From positions 372,001-436,000 of the forward strand of contig JAGMVK010000023.1 in assembly GCA_020747065.1 (NCBI GenBank): a stretch of 64,000 nt of DNA, written 5' to 3'. Both the position numbers and the translations under genes were made by a program. The stretch comes from Cadophora sp. MPI-SDFR-AT-0126. Taxonomy: Eukaryota > Ascomycota > Leotiomycetes > Helotiales > Ploettnerulaceae. Positions 32,723-42,938 of this stretch are shown here, piece after piece; the first letter of the stretch is position 1; the number at the start of each line of letters is the position of its first letter. Under the pieces are notes generated by a model, which saw nothing but the letters and a program-made list of their open reading frames with translations, was not told the origin of the DNA and searched no databases.

Positions 32723-34306
32723 CTAAACAAGAAACATGTCCGGTCTTGGCTTTCGGCCGTGGACAACAACACTACAGTTTTGTGTTAGCAGGAATCCACA
32801 TAAGGTAAACGTACTTACATTTGGAGATAAGCATGGATTTTTGGATCACGGAGGTCCTCCCGTACCCGTGCTAGGAGCAACTGGACCGCTTCCTCAGACA
32901 TACTGTGCTGTTGTTCGGTTAACGGGACGATCGAGATTGCAAAGAGCATCTTCAAGATGTTCTCCCGACACCACGAGCCCAAAGTCTTGGAGTCTTGATC
33001 ATCTGGCCATGTGCCTACTGGCCAAATGAATTTCTGTTGTTGAATGTCCTCAAATCCCACATTCTCGAGGTAGTTCCTATACCTTGATGCAGAAGTCAAA
33101 TCAATTCCTTTGGATCCAAATGCCTCCTTTACTTTCTTCGCCCACGTTTCCAACGCACTTCCTTTCAATGAGTCGTCATCACTTCGAAAATCAAAGATGA
33201 GGTCCTGCATCTCGATAATTCCGCCAGCTGTCAGTGCTTTAAAGGCTTCCCTAAAAACGTGTAATGGATCGGAGAAAGAGCAGAACAACATCCGGCCGTA
33301 AATAAAGTCAAACGGAAACTCAAATGTCCACGAAAGTGAGAGATCATCGATCTGGAATTCGCAATTCGACGGTACCCTGAAGACTATCAGCTCATTCGAA
33401 AATAATAATATAAAGCAAGCGCACCACCGTGGCTGAATTGGGCTTAGATCTACCCCACAAACCTTAACATCAGGATGTTCATCTGCTAAGATGAAGGTTT
33501 AGCATATAGTTGTCGAGGAAGAGGATTTACTTACCAAAACGAATTGACCAAATCCCTGTCCCAGTGCCTATGTCAAGGACTCGATGTATCGCCGGAAGTC
33601 GGACCAAGTGTAACCTTCTACTTAAAGTGATGCCAAAGAGATGATGTTGAAGATCTGTAGTACTAATAAGTAACACAAGTAACGCGACGGGGTGAATACT
33701 CACCAAGTCTATCCTGCTCCTGCTCATCATTGGGTAGTAGGTATTCTAAATGCATGGTTAACAGCGTTTTCAGATACATTGAAATAAATTGCACTCACTC
33801 CCTTCTTGATAGCCGTGATACCTGCGGCCATGCTTTTCGACTGGTTTGAAGGCTTCTGATGACACAGTCGCCGTTGAGTCCCTGGATCGTCAGCTGGATG
33901 GTATTTGATATTGGAATTACCACGTACCTGCGCTCAAGCCCCAGGGCGGAATCCAAATCGGAATCCTAAACAAGTCAACCTCGGTACAAACATTTGAAAT
34001 AAGGTAACGCCTTACGTCATAAGCATCTGCGCCGATGGCAACTTCTGTGTGGTCGTGGTCGCCTGCGTGGCTCGAGTTGTTGACTTGTTGAACTGGACTT
34101 CCAAATTCTGATAACGCAAGGCTTGAAGCCACACCACTCACATTCTCAACCCCTCTTTGACCGTGTTCCCTTTTCGGCCCTACTTCACTGCCTGCCATTG
34201 TTGAGCCATCCCTCCATGACCCCCCCGCCATTGGGTCGACTTCCTCTCTGCTGAGCTCTTCTTTGTGCTCAGGCAGTGTATCCGAGGTGTGTAGGCGGCC
34301 GGCCAT
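32723..34306 (-). CDS. LaeA-like S-adenosylmethionine-dependent methyltransferase
   Basis: Eight exons are predicted: 34016-34306, 33928-33965, 33799-33881, 33704-33745, 33535-33654, 33425-33485, 32819-33376 and 32723-32771 (413 residues). The N-terminal 100 residues are disordered. Then come the family marks: RRYHGYQEGKYLLPNDEQE, DLQHHLF, motif I VLDIGTGTGIWSI, the acidic end of strand 2 (VCGVDLSPIQP), FDFIYGRMLFCSFSDP and the closing WCRENILKML block. The last exon ends with VVVHGRKPRPDMF, as in LaeA-like proteins. LaeA/Lae1 relatives act in the nucleus on secondary metabolism and development, and their methyl acceptors are mostly unknown. The start is ATG 34306, chosen because the frame upstream belongs to the preceding gene on the same strand; only about 40 bases separate them. 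Confidence 0.85.
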
Positions 34307-34344
34307 GTTCTGTTGCAACCCAAACAGAGTTCCTAGCAAGTCCC

Positions 34345-35859
34345 CTATACAAGATCGCGCACTCTTGTTCTCAGCTCCGGTTGGCTTGTTACCATCGCCG
34401 TCTTCAATGCGTTGAGGTAATCTCAGAAACCAACCTCTTACCTGGTAAGCCATACAAATGTATTGAACGGTGAATCGATTCCACCACGGTTCTGCAGGAG
34501 GATGATTTGCTTCGCAAAGGCCGTAGACTAGAGCCATTCCGGAAAAGAAGTTTCTGTGATAAAGTAGAATCTATTCGAGGCCAGTTTAGCGAAGAAATAT
34601 CAGGAGAGAGATTGAACCTACCTTTGCTACTTCATCTATACGCCAAACCAAGTCAGGATGAGCCTTTGCGCACACCCTCACAGTATGAACCAGGCTTGAC
34701 CAGTGTGGGGATTTGCTCCGTAGCTCTGCGGGGTCGAGAAAATCATTGGGGTACAATTCCTGCGAGCAAGAAAGGTCTTTTTCAATCAATAGGCTCGCCA
34801 GTTTCCGAGATGTGTGGTTGGTAACGTCTTCGAGGAAGCTGAAATCTTCATTGCCGAGGCCGTCCCATCTTGGGTCAAGTCCGTCCAGAATATCTTGATA
34901 CAGAACGCCCAAAATCTTCAGGCGCTGAAGCATTGGGATGAGCAGTAGCTCTCGATTCTCAAACAGTTCTTTGATTGGGTGTAGAATGGGTGCGAAGGCG
35001 TCAGCGGCACAAGGTGAGCTGCCGGTGCTCCGTAAGCTGGTTGAGAAAATCCAGCGAGCCAAGGGGTTCTTCAACTTCTGGTAAAGCAATTAGAAATTTG
35101 TTCTTTCATGTTCTTGACAGCTCATACTTTCTCGACTTTTTCATACTCCTCCTTTGGTATACCTAGGTCGTTGAACCGATGGTTGAGTAGAAGCCGGCCC
35201 TGAGTGAGACCATCAAAGATATCTTCGACCGCCCTTGATGAAAGGCCGCAAGCTTTTCTTTCCAGCGCCATGAAAGTCACCTTAGAGGCGAAGGCAAACA
35301 AATTCTTGTCCGTGTCGTTGGCGGCTCTGGTAGGTCCCATTTCCACAGACGCGAAAGGGAGACTCCATTGCCAATTCCAGCTGCGGGAATTGCATTCTGT
35401 TGCTATTCTTCTGAGAGTCTCCTCCGCTTTGCACAATCCAAGTACATCGACGTCTGTCAAGGAGTTCTCTATCCTTCGGCTGGATAATATGGCCAAGGGA
35501 ATGTCGGGATGTGGGAATGGGAAATAGGAACAGACAAGCTGGATATCTTCGGTGCTCGTGGAGGTTTGAAGGATTTCGCAAGCCTCGTCCTCCCAGTGGA
35601 GAGCGCTTCCATGGGTCGATGGCTCATAGGTGAGGTCCATCGGGGGATCCATGACCACAAGGCCGGAGATGCACCGTCAAGGGTGAGGATGCACGAGAAA
35701 GTAGGGCGAAGTGATGGATGAGGGCAACTTGCAGGTGAGAGGGCAGAATTCAGATGCCTCGTCTTGTGAGAGGATGAAGTGAGGCAGATACAACGACGAG
35801 TGGTCAGGATAGTAGCGGAGTGAGGAGGGCACCTGCAGGTTCTCCAGCTTCTTATACAT
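34345..35859 (-). pseudogene. unrecognised gene interrupted by one in-frame TGA
   Basis: From the ATG at 35859 the frame runs 60 codons, hits a TGA at 35677-35679, then continues in the same frame with an equally protein-like sequence to a GTATGA donor at about 35135. Further exons follow at about 34589-35086 and 34444-34570 with phase-0 junctions (GTAGGT/TAG). A last short exon can reach a stop at 34345. Segments such as DVDVLGLCKAEETLRRIATE, LKNPLARWIFSTSL and CEANHPPAEPWWNRF look globular and conserved, but no family was recognised. A single C-to-T change (CGA to TGA) would explain the break. Readthrough, or initiation at the internal ATG 35652, are alternatives. Also unusual is that exon 3 stays open into the LaeA-like gene, so a fusion transcript is possible. 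Confidence 0.5.
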
Positions 35860-36013
35860 CGTTCACATTCTCGTTCCTGATTTAGAAATAGGATTGAGCA
35901 GCCTCCACAAAATATTTTGATCAGTACCAACATAATCGAATCAGTGTCGTGGCGTTGTCGAGTTAGCCCTCATTCGGAAAAGCAAACCGGCTAGCGGGTG
36001 GTTCGCAATCTGG

Positions 36014-36065
36014 GCGGACAGGGGTTGTAGACAATTGTCTACAATTGTCTACAACCCCTGCGGAC
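36014..36065. repeat. tiny palindromic insertion with 6-base target duplication
   Basis: Perfect inverted arms of 19 bases (36019-36037, CAGGGGTTGTAGACAATTG, and 36042-36060) enclose a 4-base loop TCTA. The palindrome is bordered on both sides by the direct repeat GCGGAC (36014-36019 and 36060-36065), which overlaps the arm ends by one base. It reads as a ~40-base hairpin inserted with a 6-base duplication. It lies 60 bases upstream of the start of the next gene. Confidence 0.9.
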
Positions 36066-36125
36066 CACTGCTGCGCTGCAAGACTCCCAGTTTCCCGACC
36101 TTTCTCGCTCAACTCCTCTCCCACC

Positions 36126-38379
36126 ATGGAGGATCAAGTCCTTTCGTCTATGTGCAAAGACCCGGTATCCTACTTCACACTCGCCGAGCAGAGAGAGGAT
36201 ACCACACAACATAGAAGCTTCCAGCGACAAATTTCTCGTGATGGCAACACGTACATTTGCATGGTCGTTCCAGTACACTGCAGGCATTGGGTCGCTGTCC
36301 GGATCACAATTACTCCCTTCTCGCTCGAACAGTTTCCTGGACAGATATTTTTCTCGTCCCAACTTCATTACGGGCCTTGTTGTTGCGAAATTGACCATAC
36401 AACCACATCGGACATTGTCAAGAATACAGTCCAGAGAGTCATCGATTCCTCCTACCGATCAGTTTGTTGGGACTACTCTTCAAGTCATCAGTAAGTCAGA
36501 CTCTGGCTAGGGGAATCATCTAACACGAAAGCAGGTGCACTTTGGACCATCCTACCAATACCGATACCGAGCAATGTATTACGGTTGCGAAGTCCACATT
36601 TCAAGCTTATACGAAGTCCCACGTCAAGGCTCACCTTTCAGCAAGCCAACCCAACAGCATCGAGAATCACAATGCGCTCGACGTTGGAAGTTTTTCAGCA
36701 AACCACCCGCGGGCATCATCTGTCAGCCTCAAGAGAAAATTTGGGACGGGACCAAGTGACGAGCCGATCACAGCACCGCCCCCAACGACGAAGCGCTTCC
36801 CAGACCCGGAAAAGGATGCACAGCTTGTTCAGAGCACCGTACTTTGGCTAGAGAACGGGTTGAAGAAACTGTCCGTGGGGATTTTTCCGACGCTGGTTAA
36901 TCTCTCCGACATATCGCCCTCTGAACCAAAGGACGAGGCGTGTACTTTGGCAGCACACTTGTGGAAGCTGTCGGACGAGGTAGAGAAAGAGTCGCGAGCC
37001 CTCATCTGGTCTATGCGATACCTCGCAACTTGTGCCTCAGTCGTGGGAACCGTGTATACGTCGTCTTCGAAAGTAGGAATGGACTTGGTGGTAAGCTCCG
37101 CTTTCCCTGCCGGAACCTCGAGACACACTATCTCTAACTGGCAGGGCTTGGTCCAAATTGTTAACTCAATCGTGAATATAACACTGCCGAAATGGAAGAA
37201 CAAGGCTTACCTCATCTATAATGCCTTTGCTGGTATAATTGACAAATTATTTTCATGGGCCAAACAATTGCTAACACCGATGTAGTGAAAGGGACACTTT
37301 TGAGTAGTATCGCTCGTATGTCAGAAGAAAAGCGGGAGTCATTTGCTTCGGGAGTTGCGAATGCCTTGAAGGAACCCATCGCTCCTGGTGGCTTTGAGGA
37401 GGTACCACTTTTTAATCCAACAAGAGTGCTGAGTAGCATGCTCCCTGCCAAAAGGTACGATTTTTTCAACTCTCCAAAACCAAACATGAAATAACACCTA
37501 TCAAGCCATGAAGAAATATGCAAAGCGATATGGCTCCCGTCAGCTATAAACAGCGGGACAGTCGAGGCTGAAAGGCCGATGTCGCTGATTCCTAACATGG
37601 CTACTCTTTCCCGTCGAGTGAAGGACTTGAGTGCTTTGCCAGCCCAAGTGAACATCTCAAGTACTCCTAGCTTGTGGCCTCCGCCAACACCACCGACATT
37701 CCAGCAGGCATATTCCACCGGGACTGGCGAAAATATGGAACATTGCAACACAGACAAGATCAATCAAAGTTCAACGACTACCAATATTGGTACTAATTTG
37801 GCTCAAGTTGGTGAGACTCCCGAGGCTGTCACTCCCGATGATGCTCTAATATTAAATGCTATGAGGCCTGTCGAAAACACTGGTATCGACGTATGGTCGA
37901 CGGATCATTTGCGACATTCTTTCCATCTGCCAAGCATGCCTCCAAGGCCTGAAGGGTCAGGTGAAGCACAGCCAGTCATCATCAACTTCAACTCTGCGGA
38001 AAGGCTGCAGGTCCTTTCGGCATCAGGTTCCGGCCAAGGAGTGGCAGACTCCATGGATAAAAATATGTTGGACAGTTTGGGAAGAGCATGTTACCTGCCA
38101 TACGCTCTGGAGTCGGATCCAAGTCTGGAACGTACGATAAATCCAAATTTATTGAGTATGGATACAAATATGCTCAGTAGTTTGGATAACGCACGCTTCC
38201 TGTCTGACGCTCTGGATGCAGGCATGCTAAGCACTTTGGATAAAGCATGCTTCCTGTCTGACGCTCTGGAATCGGATCCAAACGCGGAGAGAAGTCAACC
38301 TCAATTTCACCACGCAGAGGCTGAAAACATGGTTTGGGACCAAAACGATACAAATACAAATCTGGGGATTGTGGTCTGA
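36126..38379 (+). CDS. large protein with Ulp1-like N-terminal region (four exons)
   Basis: Exons are 36126-36490, 36535-37232, 37286-37454 and 37506-38379, joined by introns of 44, 53 and 51 bases with GTAAGT, GTATAA and GTACGA donors. The product is 701 residues, and the start is in ideal context (CACCATGG). The N-terminus contains NTYICMVVPVHCRHWVAV (His54-Trp55), which resembles the catalytic-histidine strand of C48/Ulp1-type cysteine proteases. A later Asp and a cysteine (TEQCITVA) could complete the triad, but the similarity is weak. Residues 150-400 are mixed helical with basic stretches. The C-terminal third repeats a leucine-rich unit three or four times (around LDSLGRACYLPYALE, LSSLDNARFLSDALD, LSTLDKACFLSDALE). 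If a protease, it would process ubiquitin-like modifiers. Otherwise unknown. Confidence 0.6.
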
Positions 38380-38436
38380 CGGTTAGAGATCTGCACAGAT
38401 GGTGTTAATACTCCTTCATTCAGGACTACGTGCAGA

Positions 38437-38972
38437 TCAGATGCTGATGTGAAACAGGATCCCGCGACCACCTCCACATGAACGATATATAACAGGATCA
38501 GAACCGCGGAAATACGCAACTGAGCCACTTTCAATCACTTGCCTGCCACTCTCGCCAATTTCAGGCAGCTGCAGTGTGCCTAGTGCCAGTATTCCAATCG
38601 CACTGTACCCCGGAGCCACGCTTTGGTATGTCGGGGGTTCAGATAAAACATCTGAGTACACGATAGGTCCTGCCCATTTAATCCTTCCCTTTGCACTGCT
38701 TTGATCCATGGTAACTCCGAGGAGTTTAAGAGGCGTAAGGTCAATGGTCTGTAGTCGTTAGCATTATCGGGCACAATAGGGCTTTATGCAATCTATACAT
38801 TTTCAAATTCCTGAGCAGCTGCGTATGCCTTATCCGTCCATTTCAAGGTCTCATGTGTTTTCTTCCCTGCATCCAGCTTCCCTTCAGCTCGTAGCTGATC
38901 TATCTCCTTGTCAAGGCTTGCTCGAGCATTCTCTGCAACATTTTCAGGTACCCCCGAGCTGGTCACTATCAT
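38437..38972 (-). CDS. small protein of unknown function (two exons)
   Basis: Exons are 38799-38972 and 38437-38748, with a 50-base intron (GTATAG donor, GCTAAC branch site, TACAG acceptor) and phase 0. The product is 161 residues. Exon 1 is helical and charged (NARASLDKEIDQLRAEGKLD, then LKWTDKAYAAAQEFE). Exon 2 continues with DLTPLKLLGVTMDQ and a hydrophobic, Gly-rich C-terminal region. The ATG at 38972 lies just before a 36-base tandem repeat whose frame is also open, but no ATG precedes it. Convergent with the Ulp1-like gene (58 bases between stops). Function not recognised. Confidence 0.55.
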
Positions 38973-38979
38973 CTCCGTT

Positions 38980-39051
38980 GTTCGTGTAGTTCGTAGCTGA
39001 GGTAGTGTTGCCGATGTTCGTGTAGTTCGTAGCTGAGGTAGTGTTGCCGAT
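38980..39051. repeat. 36-base tandem repeat, two perfect units
   Basis: GTTCGTGTAGTTCGTAGCTG, then AGGTAGTGTTGCCGAT, is repeated exactly at 38980-39015 and 39016-39051. A third partial unit (GTTCGT) follows. The length is a multiple of three and the minus strand reads through in frame with the gene at 38437-38972, just before its first ATG, so it may lie in the 5' leader or a missed N-terminal exon. Confidence 0.9.
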
Positions 39052-39626
39052 GTTCGTCTGCAGTATGTTGTTGGCTTATTGATCGGGGGTTTGAGGGTCT
39101 TTGAAACTTTAAGATGGTGTTCCACCCTCTTGTTCACAAGGCAGGTCTTGGTGCGTTGATGTGTTGGCAGCGAGACGCTGGCCGCGAGAAGAGGGTTGTA
39201 TACGAGAAAGTTGATCTTGGTGGGGCAATTTGTGTGGGCAGAATAGGGCGGTGAGCCTAAACTTTATTGCCTGTACCTCCTTAGGATTTTGTCATGTGGC
39301 CCATCACATGATTTATCCTTCCTTCTAGTACGGGAGACGTAACAGAGCATATTTCGTACAACTCCGAGGAATTCGACATTCACAAAGTGCCAGAGCGAAA
39401 GCTGCCAAAAAATACCCTTCAAGTGAAAGGTCCATGGGCTCTTCGCAGATCAATCACGCGAACCTTCCTAGTGGTATGACGCAAGCAAAAGTCCAATCCA
39501 ATTTTTACGTCGCTAGGGTACAACGAGTTTCACCGATAAGTAATCAAACAGAAGATCGATGGTATACAGGCACGTGGAAGTGGTGAGAATGATACTGACA
39601 AAGCCCGCAAAGAAAGTGTAAATTAC

Positions 39627-39987
39627 ATGTTTCCAGATATCAAGGGTGAAATGCTTCAAGATCCTCCGATACGATTGGGAGGGGCTTTGGTAGAGCCACA
39701 TTTGCGAATGTATGACTTCTTTGTAGATGGAGTTGTGGCAAGGGGAAGAAAGGTAGCGAAGGGTAAAAAAAGTTGAGAAGGGAACAAAGGTGAAAGGTAG
39801 GGCTCGGAGTGGTGAGAGAGGTGAGCAGTTGAGCCCGGAGGAGGTGCGTGCAAGAGCAGAGGATGCATTTGAGTACTGGATAAGGTTGGCGAAGTCACTG
39901 TGGAAGTTGTCTCAGCAATATGGGCTCCTTATTCTAGTCGTATTTCCTAAGGAGGGTGACAGAAACGAGGTAGGTTCTTTAAGGTAA
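39627..39987 (+). pseudogene. small gene split by a frameshift in an A7 run
   Basis: A frame from the ATG at 39627 runs 49 codons (start MFPDIKGEMLQDPP) into a run of seven A at 39765-39771 and stops at 39774-39776. One base less in the run would join it to the next frame (VEKGTKVKGRARSGERGEQL onward), which continues to 39987 for about 120 residues in all. The second part has a helical segment (EEVRARAEDAFEYWIRLAKS) and a hydrophobic stretch (YGLLILVVF). Family unknown. The break may be a sequencing error, a real mutation, or polymerase slippage. Confidence 0.5.
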
Positions 39988-40320
39988 GGATGACAAGTCA
40001 GAATCAGAGTCTCGGAAAATTCCAATGGGCTCCCATCCATCCTCATCAAACAAAGGCGGGACGGTCTCTAGAGGAATGAATCTCCTTGTCTACACTGCGA
40101 GGGTTAATTATTAGATAACAGGAAGTTACATATTTCTGAAGACTTACAGCTCAGATGCTACCGATTCTCCGGTCATGACAGGCAGATGTGCTTTCACAAG
40201 CTGTGAGCTAAGGTGCTCGAGAGTAAATATCAAAGCCACTCAAGAAATGCTAATTGAGATCGTTAGGCACTGTCCAGAGGCTAGAGGGTGACAAAGGATA
40301 GCAACGTACTCTTTCTCAAG
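39988..40320. other. no supported gene
   Basis: Short plus-strand frames with a few cysteines occur at about 40170-40290, but without start or splice support. Nothing is called. Confidence 0.4.
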
Positions 40321-40479
40321 CTAAGTCTTGTTCGCACAGGGCCGACAGGTCTTTAATTTGCAATACTTGCACTCAAAGATGTACCAATGTGGCCCACTAT
40401 GACATAAGCTGCAAACCCACTGAATGAGCGTCGACTCGGACTTCAAGAGATTGAAAGAGTGGTGGCAGTAACTCGGCAT
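40321..40479 (-). CDS. 52-residue cysteine-rich, probably zinc-binding protein
   Basis: A single-exon frame runs from the ATG at 40479 to a TAG at 40321. After a helical first 20 residues the protein has three CxxC pairs: WVCSLCHSGPH, FECKYCKLKTC and RPC (Cys23/26, 37/40, 45/48). This is the pattern of a small double zinc ribbon, and comparable short C..C-GPH proteins are scattered in ascomycete genomes without known function. It is too short for usual ORF cut-offs. A further exon downstream cannot be excluded, because the stop follows immediately after the last pair. Confidence 0.5.
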   Translation of the reverse strand: MPSYCHHSFNLLKSESTLIQWVCSLCHSGPHWYIFECKYCKLKTCRPCANKT

Positions 40480-41161
40480 TGCTATTAGCAGATGGCCTAG
40501 GCTCTGGGATGACTTGGTACGAAAGTACAGAAGTTGCTTAAAGAAGAGTGGTTAATATCGAGGGGAAATCCGCGCCTTTATATTCATCGATTCTCTCCAT
40601 ACTTCACGGTAGGAGTGAGTCTAATCTATCTTGGGAAACCAACGCCAGATGGATGATTCAGGTAGCTGATTCCATCCTTGGGTGAACCGGTAGCTTACAA
40701 TTCGGAGGTCCATTCTCGCGCGGCCAACGCGGGATAGTTGACTAAGGAAATTCAGCGGTGTTGTCCCTTGGATGAACCGACGGCCCATGGTTGCCGCATG
40801 ATGTGTTAGTTACTTAAAGGGCAACGCTGGCTTCGCCGATTCACTCCTGTGAAGTCACTTGCGGATCACTGATGATGCATATAGTACTCGATTAAAGGTA
40901 GATTGGAAAAGTAGTATTTTGCATAAGCGTTCACTGGGGCACACCGTTATTTTGATTATCTCGAAGGTTGCATTACACCATGGATTTCCGTGCTCGAACT
41001 TTACTATATGTGGACGATTTGATACATTCAAAGCAAACCTAGAAAGACCCAAATAGTAAGATCCTAAATTCAACAACTCAGCCCAGCTATCCGACGTTAT
41101 TTCCTACTCCTTTCGTCATAGTCACTTCCGCTCATCAACAACGATTTCGCTGAGGAATTCG
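40480..41161. other. intergenic, no gene seen
   Basis: Two frames of 65-73 codons overlap on opposite strands at 40855-41076 with no start context or recognisable content. Nothing else was noticed. Confidence 0.4.
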
Positions 41162-41389
41162 TTAGCAGTGTTTTATCAGCGCTCCGTTGGACACGTACTC
41201 CAAACTGGGGGCTGCTTGAAGAGTTTCCTCCATATCCGTGTCTGTGAGATTACTTGATCCACCAGTGGTCGGCTGAAGATGATCGGCAGTAGATGAGTCT
41301 GGGGACGGATTATGGGCAGTCTCAGGTTTGTGGTCGACTTTGGGTGGCTCTGGCTGCTTCGGCTCTGCGGTTGTGTCTGTTGGAGCCAT
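41162..41389 (-). CDS. small proline-rich, disordered protein
   Basis: A frame of 75 residues starts at an ATG in AGCCATTG context (reverse) at 41389. It is rich in Pro, Glu, Thr and Ser (EPKQPEPPKVDHKPE) and almost certainly disordered. No domain. There is a typical A/T-rich 5' leader upstream. It could be a real short gene or a chance frame; the lack of cysteines and of a signal peptide argues against a secreted effector. Confidence 0.4.
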   Translation of the reverse strand: MAPTDTTAEPKQPEPPKVDHKPETAHNPSPDSSTADHLQPTTGGSSNLTDTDMEETLQAAPSLEYVSNGALIKHC

Positions 41390-42230
41390 TGTCTACGTGG
41401 AGGGTTGGTAGATAGCTCTAATATATATGTAGAAGTGTGATGTTTGAGAAGATGCTTGAAGAATTAAGAGAGATGAGAAAGTGAGTGGTTAAACTTATGA
41501 GGAATTCACCCCCTTATATACATTTTTACACTAAAAATTCGCATATATATTTCTGCAACAAACTACACATCGGTTTCTCATTTAGCCGTCTCATCGGATC
41601 GAAAATTTTCACTTGGGACCTATCAATCAGAATCAAGTGGTCAAGACTGGGGCCATGTGGACAGCTTCATCCGCTCCAATATGTTCCTTGACCGTGCAAT
41701 TCCTGATCAAGATGCCCTGCATCTTGCTGCAACTAGGAAGAAGAAACCGGCATTATGTTGACGGTGTTGGTCTCACAAAACGGATTAGGCTTAAAGAAGT
41801 CACCTAAGCATGCCGGTGTGGAAAGTGTTGGCTTCTTGAATGGCCAAGCTGGCTTCGCCGACACATGATGAGGCGGCGTGGGGGAAGCAAGACATTGGTC
41901 TGGAGCATTGATAGCGTTCGCACCGTGCATATTGGAAGAGTTTATGGTTCTCGAAAAAAAAGGAACGTCTTCGTGTGATACTCTTCGATTCCTAAGATCC
42001 CCATTGGATTAGGGCAATACTGGAAAATGACATCGGGGGTTGGTATCTTCCCAGGGTAGTTGAGGCACAAGGTTCAGGGACGTGGCAACTTGCCTATGAA
42101 TGATCATGGATGGCTGGATCGATTTATCATGCAAGCAACACGGGGTATGGGTATGACTCGAGTGCAAGAATTTGAAAAGAATGTCGGGTCCAGGGATGTT
42201 CCTTGATACCAGCAGCTAGGCTTTTATTCG
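41390..42230. other. intergenic, no gene seen
   Basis: Only short frames without support. The right part (about 42110-42230) already shows similarity to the repeat block that follows. Confidence 0.4.
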
Positions 42231-42640
42231 GTTCCAGAACTAACGAACGAACAGATTTGATACGCTTCTAGAGTTGGTGGCTTCCAGAGACGGAACGGAT
42301 CACAGCCTGGCGTAAGCGAACGTGGATCGGTTTATCATGCGGACAACGCGGGGAGACGATATTTTAAATTCATCTGAGGCTGCTAGGGGAAGCTCACTAT
42401 GAATAGTAAGCGCCTTACATGCGGGTGCAGAATTGAAAACTAAAAGGTATTTGGGGCTGACATACAAAATAATGATAAACGTGGTTGGTCAGTTCAGGGT
42501 TCGAGGATGTCGTTGATGTTGGTAGCTGAAGCCTATTTCTAGTTTCCAGAACGGACGAACGAGTGCAGATTTGATTCGCCTCCAGAGTTGGTGGCGTCAA
42601 GGAGACGGGACGGATCACAGCTTGGCTCAAGCGAATGTGG
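42231..42640. repeat. direct duplication of a ~100-base block, 310 bases apart
   Basis: The block at 42231-42329 recurs at 42542-42640 with about 80% identity. Both read TTCCAGAAC, ACGAACGA, CAGATTTGAT, CCAGAGTTGGTGGC (first copy TAGAGTTGGTGGC), ACGGATCACAGC and AAGCGAA(C/T)GTGGA. Weaker similarity continues into the spacer (TTTATCATGC and ACACGGGG/ACGCGGGG), suggesting two ~310-base tandem units. Confidence 0.8.
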
Positions 42641-42646
42641 AGCGGA

Positions 42647-42895
42647 GTTTCTGGACACTAATTATTTTAAATAACCTCTCACCCACTCCACGAGATCCAA
42701 AATCCTTGCAAGTTTCTGGGAAGTAATTATTTAAAAACCACTAACCTCCCGCTCCTCGATAATAAGGCAAAGCCCCCTCATAAGGTTTCTGGAAAGTAAT
42801 TGTTCAAACACCGCTGCTGCCCTCCCTCAACGAAAATTCCCTCCTAGTCTTCTGGAAACTAAATTACAGACTGGTCGCCAACTTCTGGAAACCTG
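42647..42895. repeat. diverged promoter repeats, ~65-base spacing
   Basis: GTTTCTGGAAAGTAATTATT-like words start at about 42647, 42712, 42785, 42848 (TCTTCTGGAAACTAAATTA) and 42882 (CTTCTGGAAACC). Each is followed by an A-rich then CCTC-rich stretch. The array ends 45 bases before the next ATG, so it is probably promoter or 5' leader. Confidence 0.75.
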
Positions 42896-42938
42896 CAAGT
42901 CCACAAAAAAACGACCTTAGCAACTATCTTCTGCAAAG

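Noticed and set aside
32445..32730. Overlapping frames between the small cysteine-rich gene and the methyltransferase
   Set aside because: The opposite-strand frames have no motif, and the minus one would need to cross the end of the methyltransferase transcript.
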